Source: Paulinella micropora (lineage: Eukaryota > Cercozoa > Imbricatea > Euglyphida). From it: a stretch of 64,000 nt of DNA. A program made the translations under genes and the position numbers. Shown one piece after another: positions 1 through 10,537 of the stretch (positions within the stretch are counted from its first letter, which is position 1; every line of letters starts with the position of its first letter). The notes below the pieces were generated by a model. The model did no database searches, was not told the origin of the DNA, and was given only the letters and a program-made list of their open reading frames with translations. The stretch covers positions 244,782 through 308,781 of the forward strand of contig BJOX01000345.1 in the NCBI GenBank assembly GCA_009731375.1. The letters run 5' to 3'.

Positions 1-1235
1 ATGAGAGAGAAAGAAAGAAGGGGGATCGAGAGAAAGAGAGAGAAAAAGGAGGAGGAAGAGGAGGAGGAAGAGGAGGTCAAATTTCTGACTGGTGTTTTTT
101 TTCCGTACCTTGCCAGACCGCTGCTGGAAACTGTTTGCGGTGTAGAAGGGCCGACATCATTTAGTTCTCGTGAGGAAGCAGCTAGGCCATTGTCCTCTTC
201 GGCTTGCGAGTTCAAGAAAGCACTAAAAAAATCCATTTCGTCATAGAAGGTGGCTGGTGTCCAAAGGGTTGGTGCACGAATGGCACCAAAAAACCGTTGA
301 AGTGGCCGGTAGCACTCGATGCCACTTATTGTTGGCATCGGTTTTGGGAGGTGCCAAAAAACTGAAAACAGATGTCTGTTATGCTGTTGTTTTCCATCAA
401 TGCCCGATGGATGTAGCAGTGGCGAGGTGCAAAACATCACTATAGCAATCTTAGACGTTGTACATGCTGACATCTTTTTTTTTTCTGCATGAATTTTTTT
501 AAGTGATTTTGCAGAAGGAACGGGGTTTTTTTTGGCATCGCTCTCGACTCATCATCCTCTTCTTCTTTTGTCATGTACCAGGTGCATGGTTAACCCCAAA
601 CGTGGAAAAGCCGAGGGCAAAGTAGCAGCGACATCGTTTAGAGTAACCAGGTATTCTGTACCGCAAAGTCTCTTGTCAAGAAATCGGCTTGTCGGTTATG
701 GCAGGTCAACGTGCTACGCGTGTTTGGGATTGCTACACAGTTTCTCTACCGACACTCCGACCACGCAGACAAGGCGCGATTGGGCCCAGGGCGCTGAGGA
801 GCACCTTGAAACGCCACACCTGCGTGACTGCAGAGTTTGCACTGTTCTATCTGTGGAGGTCATCCTTGGATACGGCGTCGAGCGCAGGACTAGCAGGAGG
901 AGGGAGAGATTGTGGCAGTGTCGCTGCTATATTCATCTGCAGGAGCACAGACGAAGATTGGGCTTGGTGACAGTCAGCGGGTACTGAGTGCATTCATACA
1001 TACATACATGCATCTATACATACATACAATGTTACATACGACGACAAAAAAAAACTCTCTCTCTCTCTGTTATATTATTAATTGCTGTTTCCAGGTGCCT
1101 CGATTGCAGGGTGCTCCTTGACGAGTTTGCGCTCGGTTTTCAGACAGACTCGAGCCGTCTTGATTGGCAAGAGAGAGCCTCAATTCACCGGGCAGTGCAC
1201 GAAATACGTCGCTCGCGATCGCACTAGGCCTGCTA
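1..1235. other. 5' flank and possible leader of the chromodomain/ZZ gene; no supported CDS
   Basis: The first 75 bases are a purine-rich GAG/GAAG tract. Short ORFs cross this stretch, but none has a recognisable domain or a join into the downstream gene. A plausible 5'-UTR intron runs from about 981 (donor GTACTG) to 1094 (acceptor after a T-rich tract ending TTTCCAG); it contains a short CATA microsatellite and a CT run. This is inference only. The first well-supported start codon downstream is at 1236. Confidence 0.4.
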
Positions 1236-4200
1236 ATGACTGACCAGGCTACCGCTTTGGTTTCCGAAGCTTCGCTGGACTCCGAGTCGCGCCCGGCTTC
1301 ATCTAGCGATACCGTAGATAATATTGCAAGTAAACTCCTTACACACCCCACGCATCCATGCATATAGCCAATAGTGTCATTTTTTTGTGCATCATGGTAG
1401 AGCCTGCTGTCTCGGATTCCGCATCCCAAGCAGATATTATTATAGAAGAGTTCAGCAAAGACGAAGTAGACGTTGGGGGCCAAGAAGAAGAGGCCTTCCG
1501 GATCAAAGAAATTATCGCGTTTGAGCCAAACTACAAGCGCAGCGGCTTTCTGTTCCTTTGCTGGTGGGAAGGCTATGCTAGGGACAAGGCGACCAGGTCT
1601 CAAATTTAGATATCCACTGCTCGTCTGAGGAGTACCTACATGTGTTTTGCAGGCAGACACTGTCTGACATCAAGGCGTGGGACGCATTCCTACCGGAAGA
1701 TGAACGAGTCCTTACGCGTTTCCAAACGTTGTTTGCTTCTCTACCGAACCCTAAGGAATGCAAGCCTAATCACCGCTACGATATAGATCAAGAGCAAAAG
1801 GTGATTAAGGTGTGGCAGCTCCCAGATGAACGATGGATGCATGAGGACAAGCGCAAGCAGAAAGGTCGAAAGGGCAAGGACCAAAGCAAAGGTCCCAAGC
1901 GCAGAAGTGGAAGTGTGTCAAGCTCAAGCGCAACCAGTTCCCGCAAGCGTCCAAAATTGCTTGACAGTCCTGAAGACTCTAACTCCGACTCTCCTGGGGC
2001 TCAGTCTGCGAAGCCTGAGGAGCCTACGGCCCAGGCTGAGAAGCCTTCAGACCAGCTTACGCCTGAGAAGCCTTCGGACCAGCTTACGCAGAAGCCTTCG
2101 GACAAGCTTACGCCTGAGCTTACGCGTGAGAAGCCTTCGGACCAGCTTACGCCTGAGAAGCCTGCGAAGCGTAAGGAGCCCGAGAAGCCTAAGAAGCCTG
2201 CGGCCCAGCCTGAGAAGCCTGCGACCCAGCCTGAGCACGGTGAGCAACCTGTGAAGCGTTCGCCGCGTAAAAAGGCTGTGGCCCAGCCTGCGAAGCCTGA
2301 GGAACCTAAGAAGCCTGCGGCCCAGCCTGCGAAGCCTGAGGAACGTAAGAAGCCTGCGGCCCAGCCTGCGAAGCCTGAGCAACTTAAGAAGCGTGCGGCC
2401 CAGACTGCGAAGCATGAGCAACGCCAGAAGCCTGCGAAGGCTGTGCCACCTAAGAAGCCTGACGCTAATCAACCTGCGAGCCATGAGCAACCTGACAAGC
2501 ACGCGACCCCGGAGGCAGAAAAGCTATTGCAAGAACTAGCCACCCTGAAGCAGGCCCATGCGAACCTGCAGCAGCAACTTAACTGGAATTCGCCATCCTT
2601 AAAAGGCTCGTTTGTGGCGCCACAGCCAGCCAAAACTTCTTCTTCTTCTTCTCCTCCTCCTCCTCCTTCTTCTTCTTCTTCTTCTTCTTCTTCTTCTTCT
2701 TCTTCTTCCTCCTCCTCCTCCTCATCATCATCATCCTCATCCTCTTCTTCTTCGTCCTCATCATCCTCATCCTCTTCTTCTTCTTCGTCCTCATCATCCT
2801 CATCCTCTTCTTCTTCTCGCTCCTCCGCTCTGTCTTTGTCTGGTTTTTCTTTTTCTCCTCCTATCAGTCCTGATATGCATCCTGATAATTGGCATTCTCG
2901 TGAGCGTTTCCCTTCTCGTGGGCGTTTCCCTTCTCGTGATAGTGTGCCTTTCGAACAAGATTTCACGAAAGAAGATGCTGTTATCTCTCCTGAGCACGGG
3001 CAGGAAGAGGATGATGAAGAAGAACGCACGGAGGTGGAAAAGGATGAGGCCGATATACCTATCCCTGAGAAGCTCAAAAAGGAGATGAAACAGGCATATT
3101 CTGTGATCGACACATGGCCACAACGAAAGGACTTGCATGCAACGAAAGACTTTGTCTTTGGAACCAAAGAGAATAAGTTCAACCTGAGGTTTGTGGACGC
3201 ATATGTCGTGCCGTTCAAATTTGCTGTTGGTGGTCGCAAAGGCGTCATGCAGATCCCAGCAAACGGCAAAATGCACATTCCGTCGTTGGATCGTTACTTG
3301 GTTCTTGGCACGATTGTGGAAGACCTGGCTGCGGACAAGTGGGCAGTACTCTGCGGCTCAGCTCTCTCTCACAACGAAGTGCATGGTCTTGTGACCAAAG
3401 CGGATCTTTCTGATTTGGAGACAGTCGTCCTGCTGCACATTGACTTCATCAAGCGGGACGTGCAATGTGGTTTGGTCACTCAGCCAGAAGCAGGGCGCTT
3501 GATGGTGCGTTTGGCAAAGGTATTTGTTGACTCAAAAGAGTGCAAGTTGTTGCTCAATCGACATGAGGTTCGACCCACTGGAGGAGGCGATGGCAACGGT
3601 AGCGGTCAAGATCGACGCAGCAGTGGCGGTACGTTTGGCTCCAAGGGCTCCAAGGGCTCGAGGAAGAGCAAGGCCAGCCAGGACAAAAATGAGGAAAGTG
3701 TTCCCAAGGCGACGTCCACCGTCTCTATTCCAGCTCAGGCTGACTGGGTGGCGGAGGTTCAGCGGGTCGTGCGGGGTGAGGTCAAAAAAGAAGTTGAGCG
3801 GTTTCTCAAGGAGGAGATCCCCAGAATACGCAACGCTATCAGGAAAGGTTTCACCAAGAGGGAGGCTAAGTTTCAAAGCGAGGTAGAGGCCAAGGTAAAG
3901 AAGCTCGTCAGGACGGAGCTCAAGAACACGAAAGTGGAAGATCCAGGTCCAGAAGCAGAAGCAAGCGATGAGCCCGAGGCCGAAGAGGACGGGTCCGGGG
4001 GAGATACCACAGACGACTGGCCGGGTGGGTACTGCAACAGATGCGCGGACAAAATTGTGGGGTCCAAATACAGTTGCGTGGATCCTCAGGCGCGATGCGA
4101 AGACTTTGATGTGTGCGAGGCATGCGAGGTTGACTACTTTCATGAACACCCCATGCAGAAGCACAAGGTTGACATCTCACCGGAAGCCATCAAAGAGTAC

Positions 4201-4807
4201 AACGCGAAGGAGCGCAGCAGCAAGAAGAAGAAGTCTAAAGGAGGTAGCAACGTTTTGTCTTGTTGACTGCCTCTAAGGATAGACTTTTGTGGTAGGTGGC
4301 AAGGGCAAGGGCAAGAGCAAGAGCAAGAGCAAGAGCAAGAAAAACACTCGATCTGATTCAGCGAAGGTTAAGAAAGTTATCGTTGGTGTCAGTGTCAAGA
4401 AGGAAGACAAGCGTCGTCCTGGTCCTCTTTCTCCTTCTCCCCCTTCTTCTTCTTCCTCTTCCTCTTCTTCCTCCTCCTCTTCCTCTTCTTCCTCCTCTAG
4501 TTCGTCTTGTTCATCTTCATCCTCATCCTCCTTATCTTGTTCGAGTTCTTCTCCTGGGTCGCGCCCTCCAGCTTCTGATTTGGGCCATGCCCCCAAGGCA
4601 AAGCCTCTTGAGCCAATTTTTCACGGGATTATGTGTGCTATGTGCCAAGTTGATCCCATAACGGGGTATGTGATGAAGTGCGAGCAGTGCCCCGGTTACA
4701 GCTTATGTCCCGATTGTGTTAATCGAAGCAGGCACGACGTCTCGCACACCCTCGTCATGAAGAGAACTCCCCTGGAAGCACAGGCCGAGCAGAGCACTCC
4801 TGCATGA
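1236..4807 (+). CDS. chromodomain protein with two ZZ zinc fingers and poly-Ser linkers (4 exons)
   Basis: The CDS is 1236-1329, 1401-1596, 1653-4243 and 4296-4807. The three introns have GT-AG ends and every join keeps frame, giving 1130 residues. Residues about 63-112 resemble a chromodomain (FRIKEI, then FLFLCWWEGY and a final helix); this fold typically binds methylated histone tails. Residues about 210-383 are Lys/Pro/Glu/Gln repeats (KKPAAQPAKPE type), 424-486 are almost pure Ser, and 573-733 look globular but are not recognised. ZZ finger 1 is at about 890-937 (CNRC, CEDFDVCEAC, then HEHPMQKH). A second Ser run (about 1007-1048) precedes ZZ finger 2 at about 1071-1115 (CAMC, CEQC, CPDC, then HDVSH). 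ZZ fingers bind protein or histone partners, so a nuclear chromatin role is inferred. The start is the first ATG in the first supported exon. The stop is TGA in a CTAG context (next entry). Confidence 0.75.
1330..1400 (+). other. intron 1 of the chromodomain/ZZ gene (71 nt)
   Basis: The donor is GTAAAC after GCAA and the acceptor is ATGGTAG. Splicing joins one base of a codon to two bases in the next exon, forming a Lys codon, and restores the open frame that begins PAVSDS. The intron contains in-frame stops, so it must be removed for the two exons to be read together. Confidence 0.65.
1597..1652 (+). other. intron 2 of the chromodomain/ZZ gene (56 nt)
   Basis: The donor is GTCTCA after GACCAG and the acceptor is TGTTTTGCAG. 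Removal fuses the end of the chromodomain strands (WWEGYARDKATR) to its C-terminal helix (QTLSDIKAWDAFL), which is the arrangement expected of the fold. Unspliced, the frame hits a stop 13 nt after the donor, at 1607-1609. Confidence 0.75.
4244..4295 (+). other. intron 3 of the chromodomain/ZZ gene (52 nt)
   Basis: The donor is GTAGCA and the acceptor is TTTTGTGGTAG. Splicing replaces a TGA stop at 4264-4266 with an in-frame Gly-Lys-Ser-rich exon that carries the second ZZ finger. Without splicing the protein would end after the first finger, so intron retention would give a shorter isoform. Confidence 0.7.
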
Positions 4808-5353
4808 CTAGCAGTCCATCAAGGTCCTCCAATCGAAGTGCGAGCTGCACTCCGATTCCATGGTGTGTCGGAAGACGTAGTGACCCTGCGGTGGGCGGGT
4901 TTTGGTTTAGTCATGCTTTTTGGCAGGGATTTTCCACCAGGACCACCAATTAGAATAGCTGGTTTTGAGGTAGAAAGGTTGCCAAGCTCATCAAGGTCCC
5001 GTAGCTCATTGACTCCATTAGAAGAGCAGACAGTCATTTCTCTGCCAGGCTGGCCATATTTTTATGTTTCCCAGGCGGTGCAAGACCAAGGTGGCTCAGA
5101 TGCAAGTATGCAAGGTCATCTAGCAGCAACAAGCACAGTTGCAGAAGACTGCAATTGTGACATAGCCTATAACGAGGACCTCCACGATCCACAATTTTAC
5201 ATCCAGACGAGAAGCAACAGAGCGTACAAAGCATGGAGCCTGGTGCTTATAAACTACGGCTGGGAGCCCTGGAGGCTGCGAGAAAAGAGAATTAAGAGGC
5301 TTCAAGAGCTAGATTTCATCAGGCACATGCGTGAGCTAGGCCTTTTTTTGTAA
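4808..5353 (+). CDS. 181-codon in-frame extension after a TGA-CTAG stop (readthrough candidate)
   Basis: The stop TGA at 4805-4807 is followed at once by CTAG. The same frame is then open for 181 codons to a TAA at 5351-5353. The extension has no ATG until 4913, so independent initiation at its beginning is unlikely. It looks like protein rather than noise: six Trp codons, a Ser-rich linker, a Tyr/Trp-rich block and a charged C-terminal helix (LREKRIKRLQELDFIRHMRE). No domain is recognised. UGA-CUA(G) is the established stimulatory context for translational readthrough in animals and fungi. Alternatives are an ordinary stop with a fortuitously open 3' UTR, or splicing around the stop. In-frame GT-AG choices (4695-4811, 4707-4811) exist but would delete the last ZZ ligands. 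With readthrough the product would be 1312 residues. Confidence 0.45.
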   Translation, partial: LAVHQGPPIEVRAALRFHGVSEDVVTLRWAGFGLVMLFGRDFPPGPPIRIAGFEVERLPSSSRSRSSLTPLEEQTVISLPGWPYFYVSQAVQDQGGSDASMQGHLAATSTVAEDCNCDIAYNEDLHDPQFYIQTRSNRAYKAWSLVLINYGWEPWRLREKRIKRLQELDFIRHMRELGLFL

Positions 5354-6597
5354 ATTGTGTGAGTTTTTTTCTGTGGGTCAACAACCTTGGCAAAAATAAT
5401 TTTTTGTGACCAAGGTGAGTGAGGTTAAGGGACACCTTATTATTTTTTGTCTCTTTGCAGCAAACTTTCCGATCCATGGTGTTTTAAGGCCGCCGCAAAC
5501 TGAACATGCATGTTTGTTCAACTATCATATGTATGTACCACCAGACCGGCAGCTTGACTTGAAAAAATTAAGTTTTTTTTCAAGTCAAGTGGCAGGTTGA
5601 GATCGGAAATGTCTTCTTTTTGTGTTTCATTGTTATTTGTATGCATTGTGAGTAGAATCAGACTGGTGGGAATCAGCGTGGTTTGCTTTTTGCAAAATTT
5701 CAAAATCAGTACTTGTACCAGTCAGACTGGGGCCTGACCTGGGGAAACCAAGTTTTTTCCCAAGTTCGGACCCAACTGGAACCTTAAATGCTTTTGTTAT
5801 GAATTGTTTCTTTTACTTAGCCAGCGTAAATCGATGAAGGCGGCCGGGAGAGGCAGTAGACTGATCGGACTTGGTGGGGCAGGGAGGTTTGAAAGTCAAG
5901 GTATGTTGGTGTGCCAGCCGCTCCTTTTTCCCAAGTCCTGAAGGGCCCGCGCGAGGTAATATGAGGTGTATAGAGGTTCTCCAACACAGAAATTGTATGT
6001 TCCTGACAAAAGAGCCAGATTTTGTGGTGGACAGGATGTTTGCAGGACTTGGGGTAAACTAGCACACATGTATCTATGCTGTCCGGGGTCAGAAATGGAA
6101 AATTCAATTTTTTTCTAAGTTTAGTACTATGAATGAGATGAAAACTTTTTTTATGTGCTGTATGTGGTTATTTGGCAGCAAGACTCGCGGGGAACGTTCG
6201 GGAGTTGCTCTTCGATGCGTTAAAAGGCAGTGCCAGTGGCATGCCAAACTTTGTTTTTTAGGTGTCGGCACCGGTGATTTTTTGAAGTTATTTGGAGCCA
6301 AAGTAAGCATAGAGGAACTTGTAGTGGTTGGAAACAGATGCAAAAGCTTCGGAATAACAATGAAACACAAATAGTAACGTTTTTAAAGGTTTTTTTTTTT
6401 TTTTAGTGTCGAAACTTAAAGTTTTTATTATCCTATAAAAATCAATTTTTTCAAGAAAAAACAAAGATTAAGAGCCGGAATTTGTTTTTTTTTTACTTTG
6501 ATTTTTAATATTAATTGACCGGATCATCATTGCAACTCCGTGACTCACCGGGAACAAGCAGGATCATAGAATTCCCAGTATTTTAGCTTCTCATCGT
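5354..6597. other. non-coding stretch, T-rich, no supported gene
   Basis: Only short unrelated ORFs occur here. The most notable structure is the 15-bp hairpin at 5553-5589, listed separately. Several T-homopolymer runs (8-16 nt) occur between 5340 and 6500. The gene's polyadenylation site should lie near the start of this stretch, but I see no decisive signal. Confidence 0.5.
5553..5589. repeat. perfect 15-bp inverted repeat (stem-loop)
   Basis: CTTGACTTGAAAAAA at 5553-5567 pairs with TTTTTTCAAGTCAAG at 5575-5589 across a 7-nt loop. It lies about 200 bp beyond the end of the readthrough frame. It could be a 3'-end structure or a tiny foldback remnant; nothing else supports either role. Confidence 0.6.
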
Positions 6598-7176
6598 CTA
6601 ATTGTGTTTATAATCTGCGAACTTCTCTTTCCATTTGACAAGATCAAGACCTCCGTATCTCTTCCTCAGTGCAATGAAACATTCAACTCCATCTGACCCC
6701 GCTGTTCTGATCACAGACATAGCTTCCTTGTCCTTAGAACAGGACTGAATAAAGAGAGCAAAGATAAATCGGTTATGTTTCAGTCTATCTTTCTTCAACC
6801 TGCTGGTAGTACTTAGTTGTAGCAAAAGATGCAATAAGGGGGTTTGGTCTAGATGCGGTAGTTAGTATAGGGACCGAACTCTCCTGAGGTTCTTTATGCT
6901 CAGCAGTTTCTGTGGAAGGAGAAGGATCAGGCAAAGCAGAACTAGTTCTAACGCTTGTTCCTTTTTGACAGGTAAGGCAGAACTGGAGGAAGAGCTGGTA
7001 GGTTCTTTCTTTACAGCAGCTGTAGGTTTCTTACTCTCTGTCCTGTCCTGACTCTCGTCCTCGCTATCTCCGGAAGGTGAAAGACGTGGTTCAGTAGGTA
7101 GATTCAAAGAAACTGTCAGCTTTGCTTGTGTAAACAGAGGGTGTCGTTTGTGGGGAGGTAGCTCCCCTATCGCCAA
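6598..7176 (-). pseudogene. broken gag-like relic (tentative)
   Basis: Read on the minus strand, an N-terminal piece (7176 to about 6940) is Pro/Ser/Lys-rich with poly-Ser. After a frame change the reading continues as a Ser/Pro/Thr-rich segment ending ATTKYYQQVEER. Another break leads to a short segment (6834-6598) containing FIQSCSKDKEAMSVI and FIALRKRYGGLDLVKW, whose pattern recalls the helical part of copia-type Gag. At least two frame breaks make it non-functional as assembled. The family assignment is by general pattern only and could be wrong. Confidence 0.3.
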
Positions 7177-8272
7177 GGGATCATAGATCGCCAGGACAGC
7201 AAGGAACCCATATTCCCAATTATCCCAATCTGGGTCTCTGCTGTTAAATCATTATGGCGGTGGGTCCACTTTAAACCCTCTGTTCATCGACATTCCAAAC
7301 ATGGGGTTTGCCATGTTGGACCAAAGTGCGGAAGGTAGGAGCTAAACTCAGCTACCAATAAAATTCCTACAATTAAGTAGAAATGGAGGAGTAGTTATTA
7401 GGGATGAATGAGTTGATGTGTCTATGCTATGCTGTCTAGCCGATAGACACGTTTGCGGTGGGTGCCTTCTGCTTACCCAAGGAATGATGTTGACTGCCTG
7501 CAGCACGTCGATCCTCGCACTTTTCTGTTGAAGGCCTAATGCCTCTCCTTTCAGACTAAGTGCAACTGATTAAAGCTGTTGGCGCAGAGTTCGCTAATCA
7601 AGGCTCGATAACCTGTTAGACTACTGTTATTAATGAAGCAATCTATGATAGCTACTACACTCTCAACATACAACAACAACTTTAATGAAAAAAGGCGCCA
7701 ACAGACGCGCCACGTAACTTGACTGGCCGGATCATAAGTAGTGGCTCTAACGACACCGTTACTCGGATACGGCCGGTCCATAACTATTAATTAATTATTA
7801 GTTCCAACAATTTTTTAGCATCTATTAATATGTAGTACTAGTGACTTGACTCATGATGGGTCTCGATCTGAATTTAGGCCCGGCGGCCAAATTTTTTGTT
7901 GACTTGACAGGTTGTACTTACTACTCCTGCTTTGATATTTGTAATCACCTTGTGGATGGTAAAAAAATTCTACGTTCCACATGACTAGAATACATATTAC
8001 AGTACTGATAGTTTTCTTGTATACCGGTGAGCCAGTTAGTATATAAAAGGAAAGCAAGATCACTGCTGGTGGCATAGCCGTCTCGTAGAGCTGAAAAGGA
8101 AGCATGACGGTAAGAATTCACGAGTCTCCCCACTATATACGGTGGGAGTTCGTGTGATTTTTCAACAAAAACTACGTAGATTTGAAGGTATAGTGTTTTA
8201 GAACTTCCCAACCTATTTAGGAGCTGTAGGACCGTCAATTGTTTTAAAAATAAATTTTTATTTGCTTGTTCA
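7177..8272. other. no supported gene
   Basis: AT-rich unique sequence without a credible ORF on either strand. The last bases before 8273 read TTTTATTTGCTTGTTCAG, which resembles a 3' splice acceptor in front of the integrase-bearing frame. It may equally be the breakpoint of the retroelement fragment. Confidence 0.4.
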
Positions 8273-9786
8273 GCTACGGAGGAGGCTCAGAGGGGGTACG
8301 AGGAGGAGATGTGGAAAGAGGCGGCACAAGCGGAACAGCCGGAGGACTCGGTGGTGGATGCCAAGCCTTTCCCATGGCGGACCATGCCTTTGGTGGGGAA
8401 CATACTGATTCCCACAAAGGAGCTGGAGAATAAAACGGAGATTAAGTTTGCGTCGGTGGCGATGTTTCGGAAGCTGACGAAGGATAGCAAGGAGTGGGAG
8501 CGGTTCATAGCTCATCAGGAGAAGCCGACGGAGGTCTCAGAGGCTGCGGATATACGACAGCGGAAAAAGAAGTATACGTATTCGGATGGGCTCATTTGGT
8601 ACTTCGGAACGGGGGCAAAGAACAAGGAGGACCCGGAAAGATGGGTGGTGTGGGTACCAAAGGAGCTGCGGCATGTAATACTGATAGGAGCACACAATTC
8701 TCCGTTGCAGAGTCATCGAGGGTTGGATAGGATGAGGTGGTCCATGACTCGTCGGTTCTACTGGGATACTATGGATAAGGCCATCCAGGCATTCATTGCG
8801 GGGTGTGGACAAGCCAGAGGGCGAAAACGCATTACGACGCGAACCGAGGGTTACTGGGACAGTTTGATGTAACGCGGGACATATTCGATACTATACACAT
8901 CGACTATGTGGGACCACTACCGGAGGCGGGAGAGGGCAAATACAAATATATTCTCACCGTCATTGATCGGGCCTCAAATGACGTCATAGCGGTCTCTACA
9001 GCCGACGATACGAAGGAGACGACGGCCAAAGCTTTGATCGACAACGTTTTCAATAGGATCGGGGTACCCAGAAAGATTATCTCGGATAGGGGAAGCTCAT
9101 TTGTCAACTGGGTCTCTAATGAACTCAGCGCGTATTATGGGTTCAAGTGGGATTACGTGACGGCATATAATCCGATGGCAAACGGTAAGATCAAGAGGAT
9201 GCACCACATGCTGAAGGCCTCTCTGAAAATATACTGCCAAAACGGACAGACCAAGTTGCATGAGGTACTACAAGCGTTCACCTTCGCGGTGAATAACCTG
9301 GGTTCGGCATCGTTGGGGGGGCGGGCGCGGCTATGTCCACACCAGATGGTGTTTGGGAAGGTCTTGAATACACCACAGGATGCGATGCAACACAGGGCGT
9401 TATACCAACCAATCGAGCTGATGGCAGTGAGATTACGGGCCCTAGCAGAAGCGGAACAAATTGTAACTAAGCATCGGGAGGCGGCAATGCGGACGGATCA
9501 TGAGAGGGGCCAGCAGAAATATAAACACGTGGAATTCAGGGAGGGGAACACAGTACTGCTATACTGCCCAAACGTTCCGGTGGGGGTCTCAACAAAGCTC
9601 TACGAGAAGTGACAGGGTCCGTATCAGATCATGAAACAAACAGCGGCTTATAACTACAAGATCCGACACCAACAGTCAAATAAGGAGCTAATAGTCCATG
9701 TGAGGAGGCTGGTTAAGTTTTTGCCTTTCCTATTGGATTATGAGACGGAGAAGGAGGCTACAGCGGACAGCGGATCAATTCGGTAA
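8273..9786 (+). pseudogene. Ty3/gypsy integrase fragment (HHCC, catalytic core, C-terminal domain)
   Basis: The first frame (ATG 8309, open from about 8273) holds the linker and the HHCC zinc-binding part (AHNSPLQSHRG, then FYWDTMDKAIQAFIAGC), which fits integrase N-termini. A frame change near 8800 destroys the second Cys pair. The next frame carries the core: Asp at 8902 (IHIDYVGPL), Asp at 9085 (IISDRGSSF) and, exactly 36 codons on at 9193, Lys instead of the catalytic Glu (NGKIKR). The C-terminal domain is interrupted by TGA at 9610 where the family has Trp (KLYEK-stop-QGPYQI). A 7-nt tandem duplication (CAGCGGA twice, around 9763-9776) shifts frame again before 9786. Integrase joins element cDNA to host DNA; this copy should be catalytically dead. 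Confidence 0.8.
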
Positions 9787-10537
9787 TCCGCAGCCTTTGT
9801 TAACCCGGTCTCAGAGGGCGGAGGAGATCGCGAGATTGAGGGAACAGGTGTCTTGGGAACAGGACCAGGAAGAGAAAAAGCAGTTGGAGGAGGCTATTGC
9901 AGAACTGGCGACGGGCTCGCACGAGAGGATTTCTCAGAAACAAAAGAGGGACGAGGAACGGCAGCGGCAAGAGGACAAGAAAGAGGGGTTGGCGGAAGAG
10001 AAGACATAGCAGATGGTGGCGCAGGGGCAAGGGGCGAACGTACAAGCGGATCAGGGGAAGCGGGGACCGGGAAGGCTGCCGAAGCCAAAGGCTCCGGAAA
10101 GTTCCATTGAGGTGAAAAACGCGGGAGGACATTGGGTGAAAAACCCGGGAGAGATAGAGAAAATCAAGTGGAAAAAAGGAAAATTCTATTTGATGCATCC
10201 AGCGGCTAAGGAAGTGAGTGATGACACGATGGATGACTTTTACGTCATGCAGATACTCAGTTTGGGGGGAACATCGAAACATAAAGCGGGGAGCGGAATC
10301 ATGCCAGTGATGCAATTTTGGAGGAGTAGTGATGAGTTGCATGAGGAGAAGGCGAGGCGATTTGACCCGGTATTCCTAGAGAAGGGGGCCAAGCACAGAG
10401 AAACATGGGATGCCACCATCAAGCTGGATGACGATGACCATATCCCATACACCATCCAAACGAGGCCGAGGTTGGTACCGAACATCCCGTTTGAGCTAGC
10501 AGAGGAGCGGCGAATACCGGCACATATATGGGACTAG
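9764..10537 (+). pseudogene. post-integrase tail: coiled coil, AT-hook-like motif, unknown domain
   Basis: After the 7-nt duplication the pol frame continues through a charged helix (AEEIARLREQVSWEQ, then Lys/Glu/Gln-rich) to a single in-frame TAG at 10007-10009. It resumes with ATG 10013 in the same frame. Next comes KRGPGRLPKPK, close to an AT-hook (minor-groove binder). A compact domain of about 140 residues follows (DFYVMQILSL, VMQFWRSSDELHEE, then DPVFLEKGAKHRETWD), ending at 10537. The VxVxFWRSSDE block recalls BAH-type domains, but the resemblance is weak. Chromoviruses carry chromodomains after integrase for target choice; by analogy this tail may direct integration. Undamaged, it would be one frame with pol. 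Confidence 0.55.

Noticed and set aside
532-987. 151-codon ORF upstream of the chromodomain gene
   Set aside because: The first in-frame codon is not ATG, no domain is visible, and no in-frame splice joins it to the exon at 1236.
2047-3278. minus-strand ORFs opposite the chromodomain/ZZ gene
   Set aside because: They mirror the Lys/Pro and Ser codon repeats of the plus-strand gene (Arg/Leu and Glu runs) and have no domains.
4805-9612. TGA read as Trp (variant genetic code)
   Set aside because: Both the TGA at 4805 and the TGA at 9610 could be Trp, but all other Trp codons in these genes are TGG and the second lies in an element with other inactivating changes. Two cases are too few.
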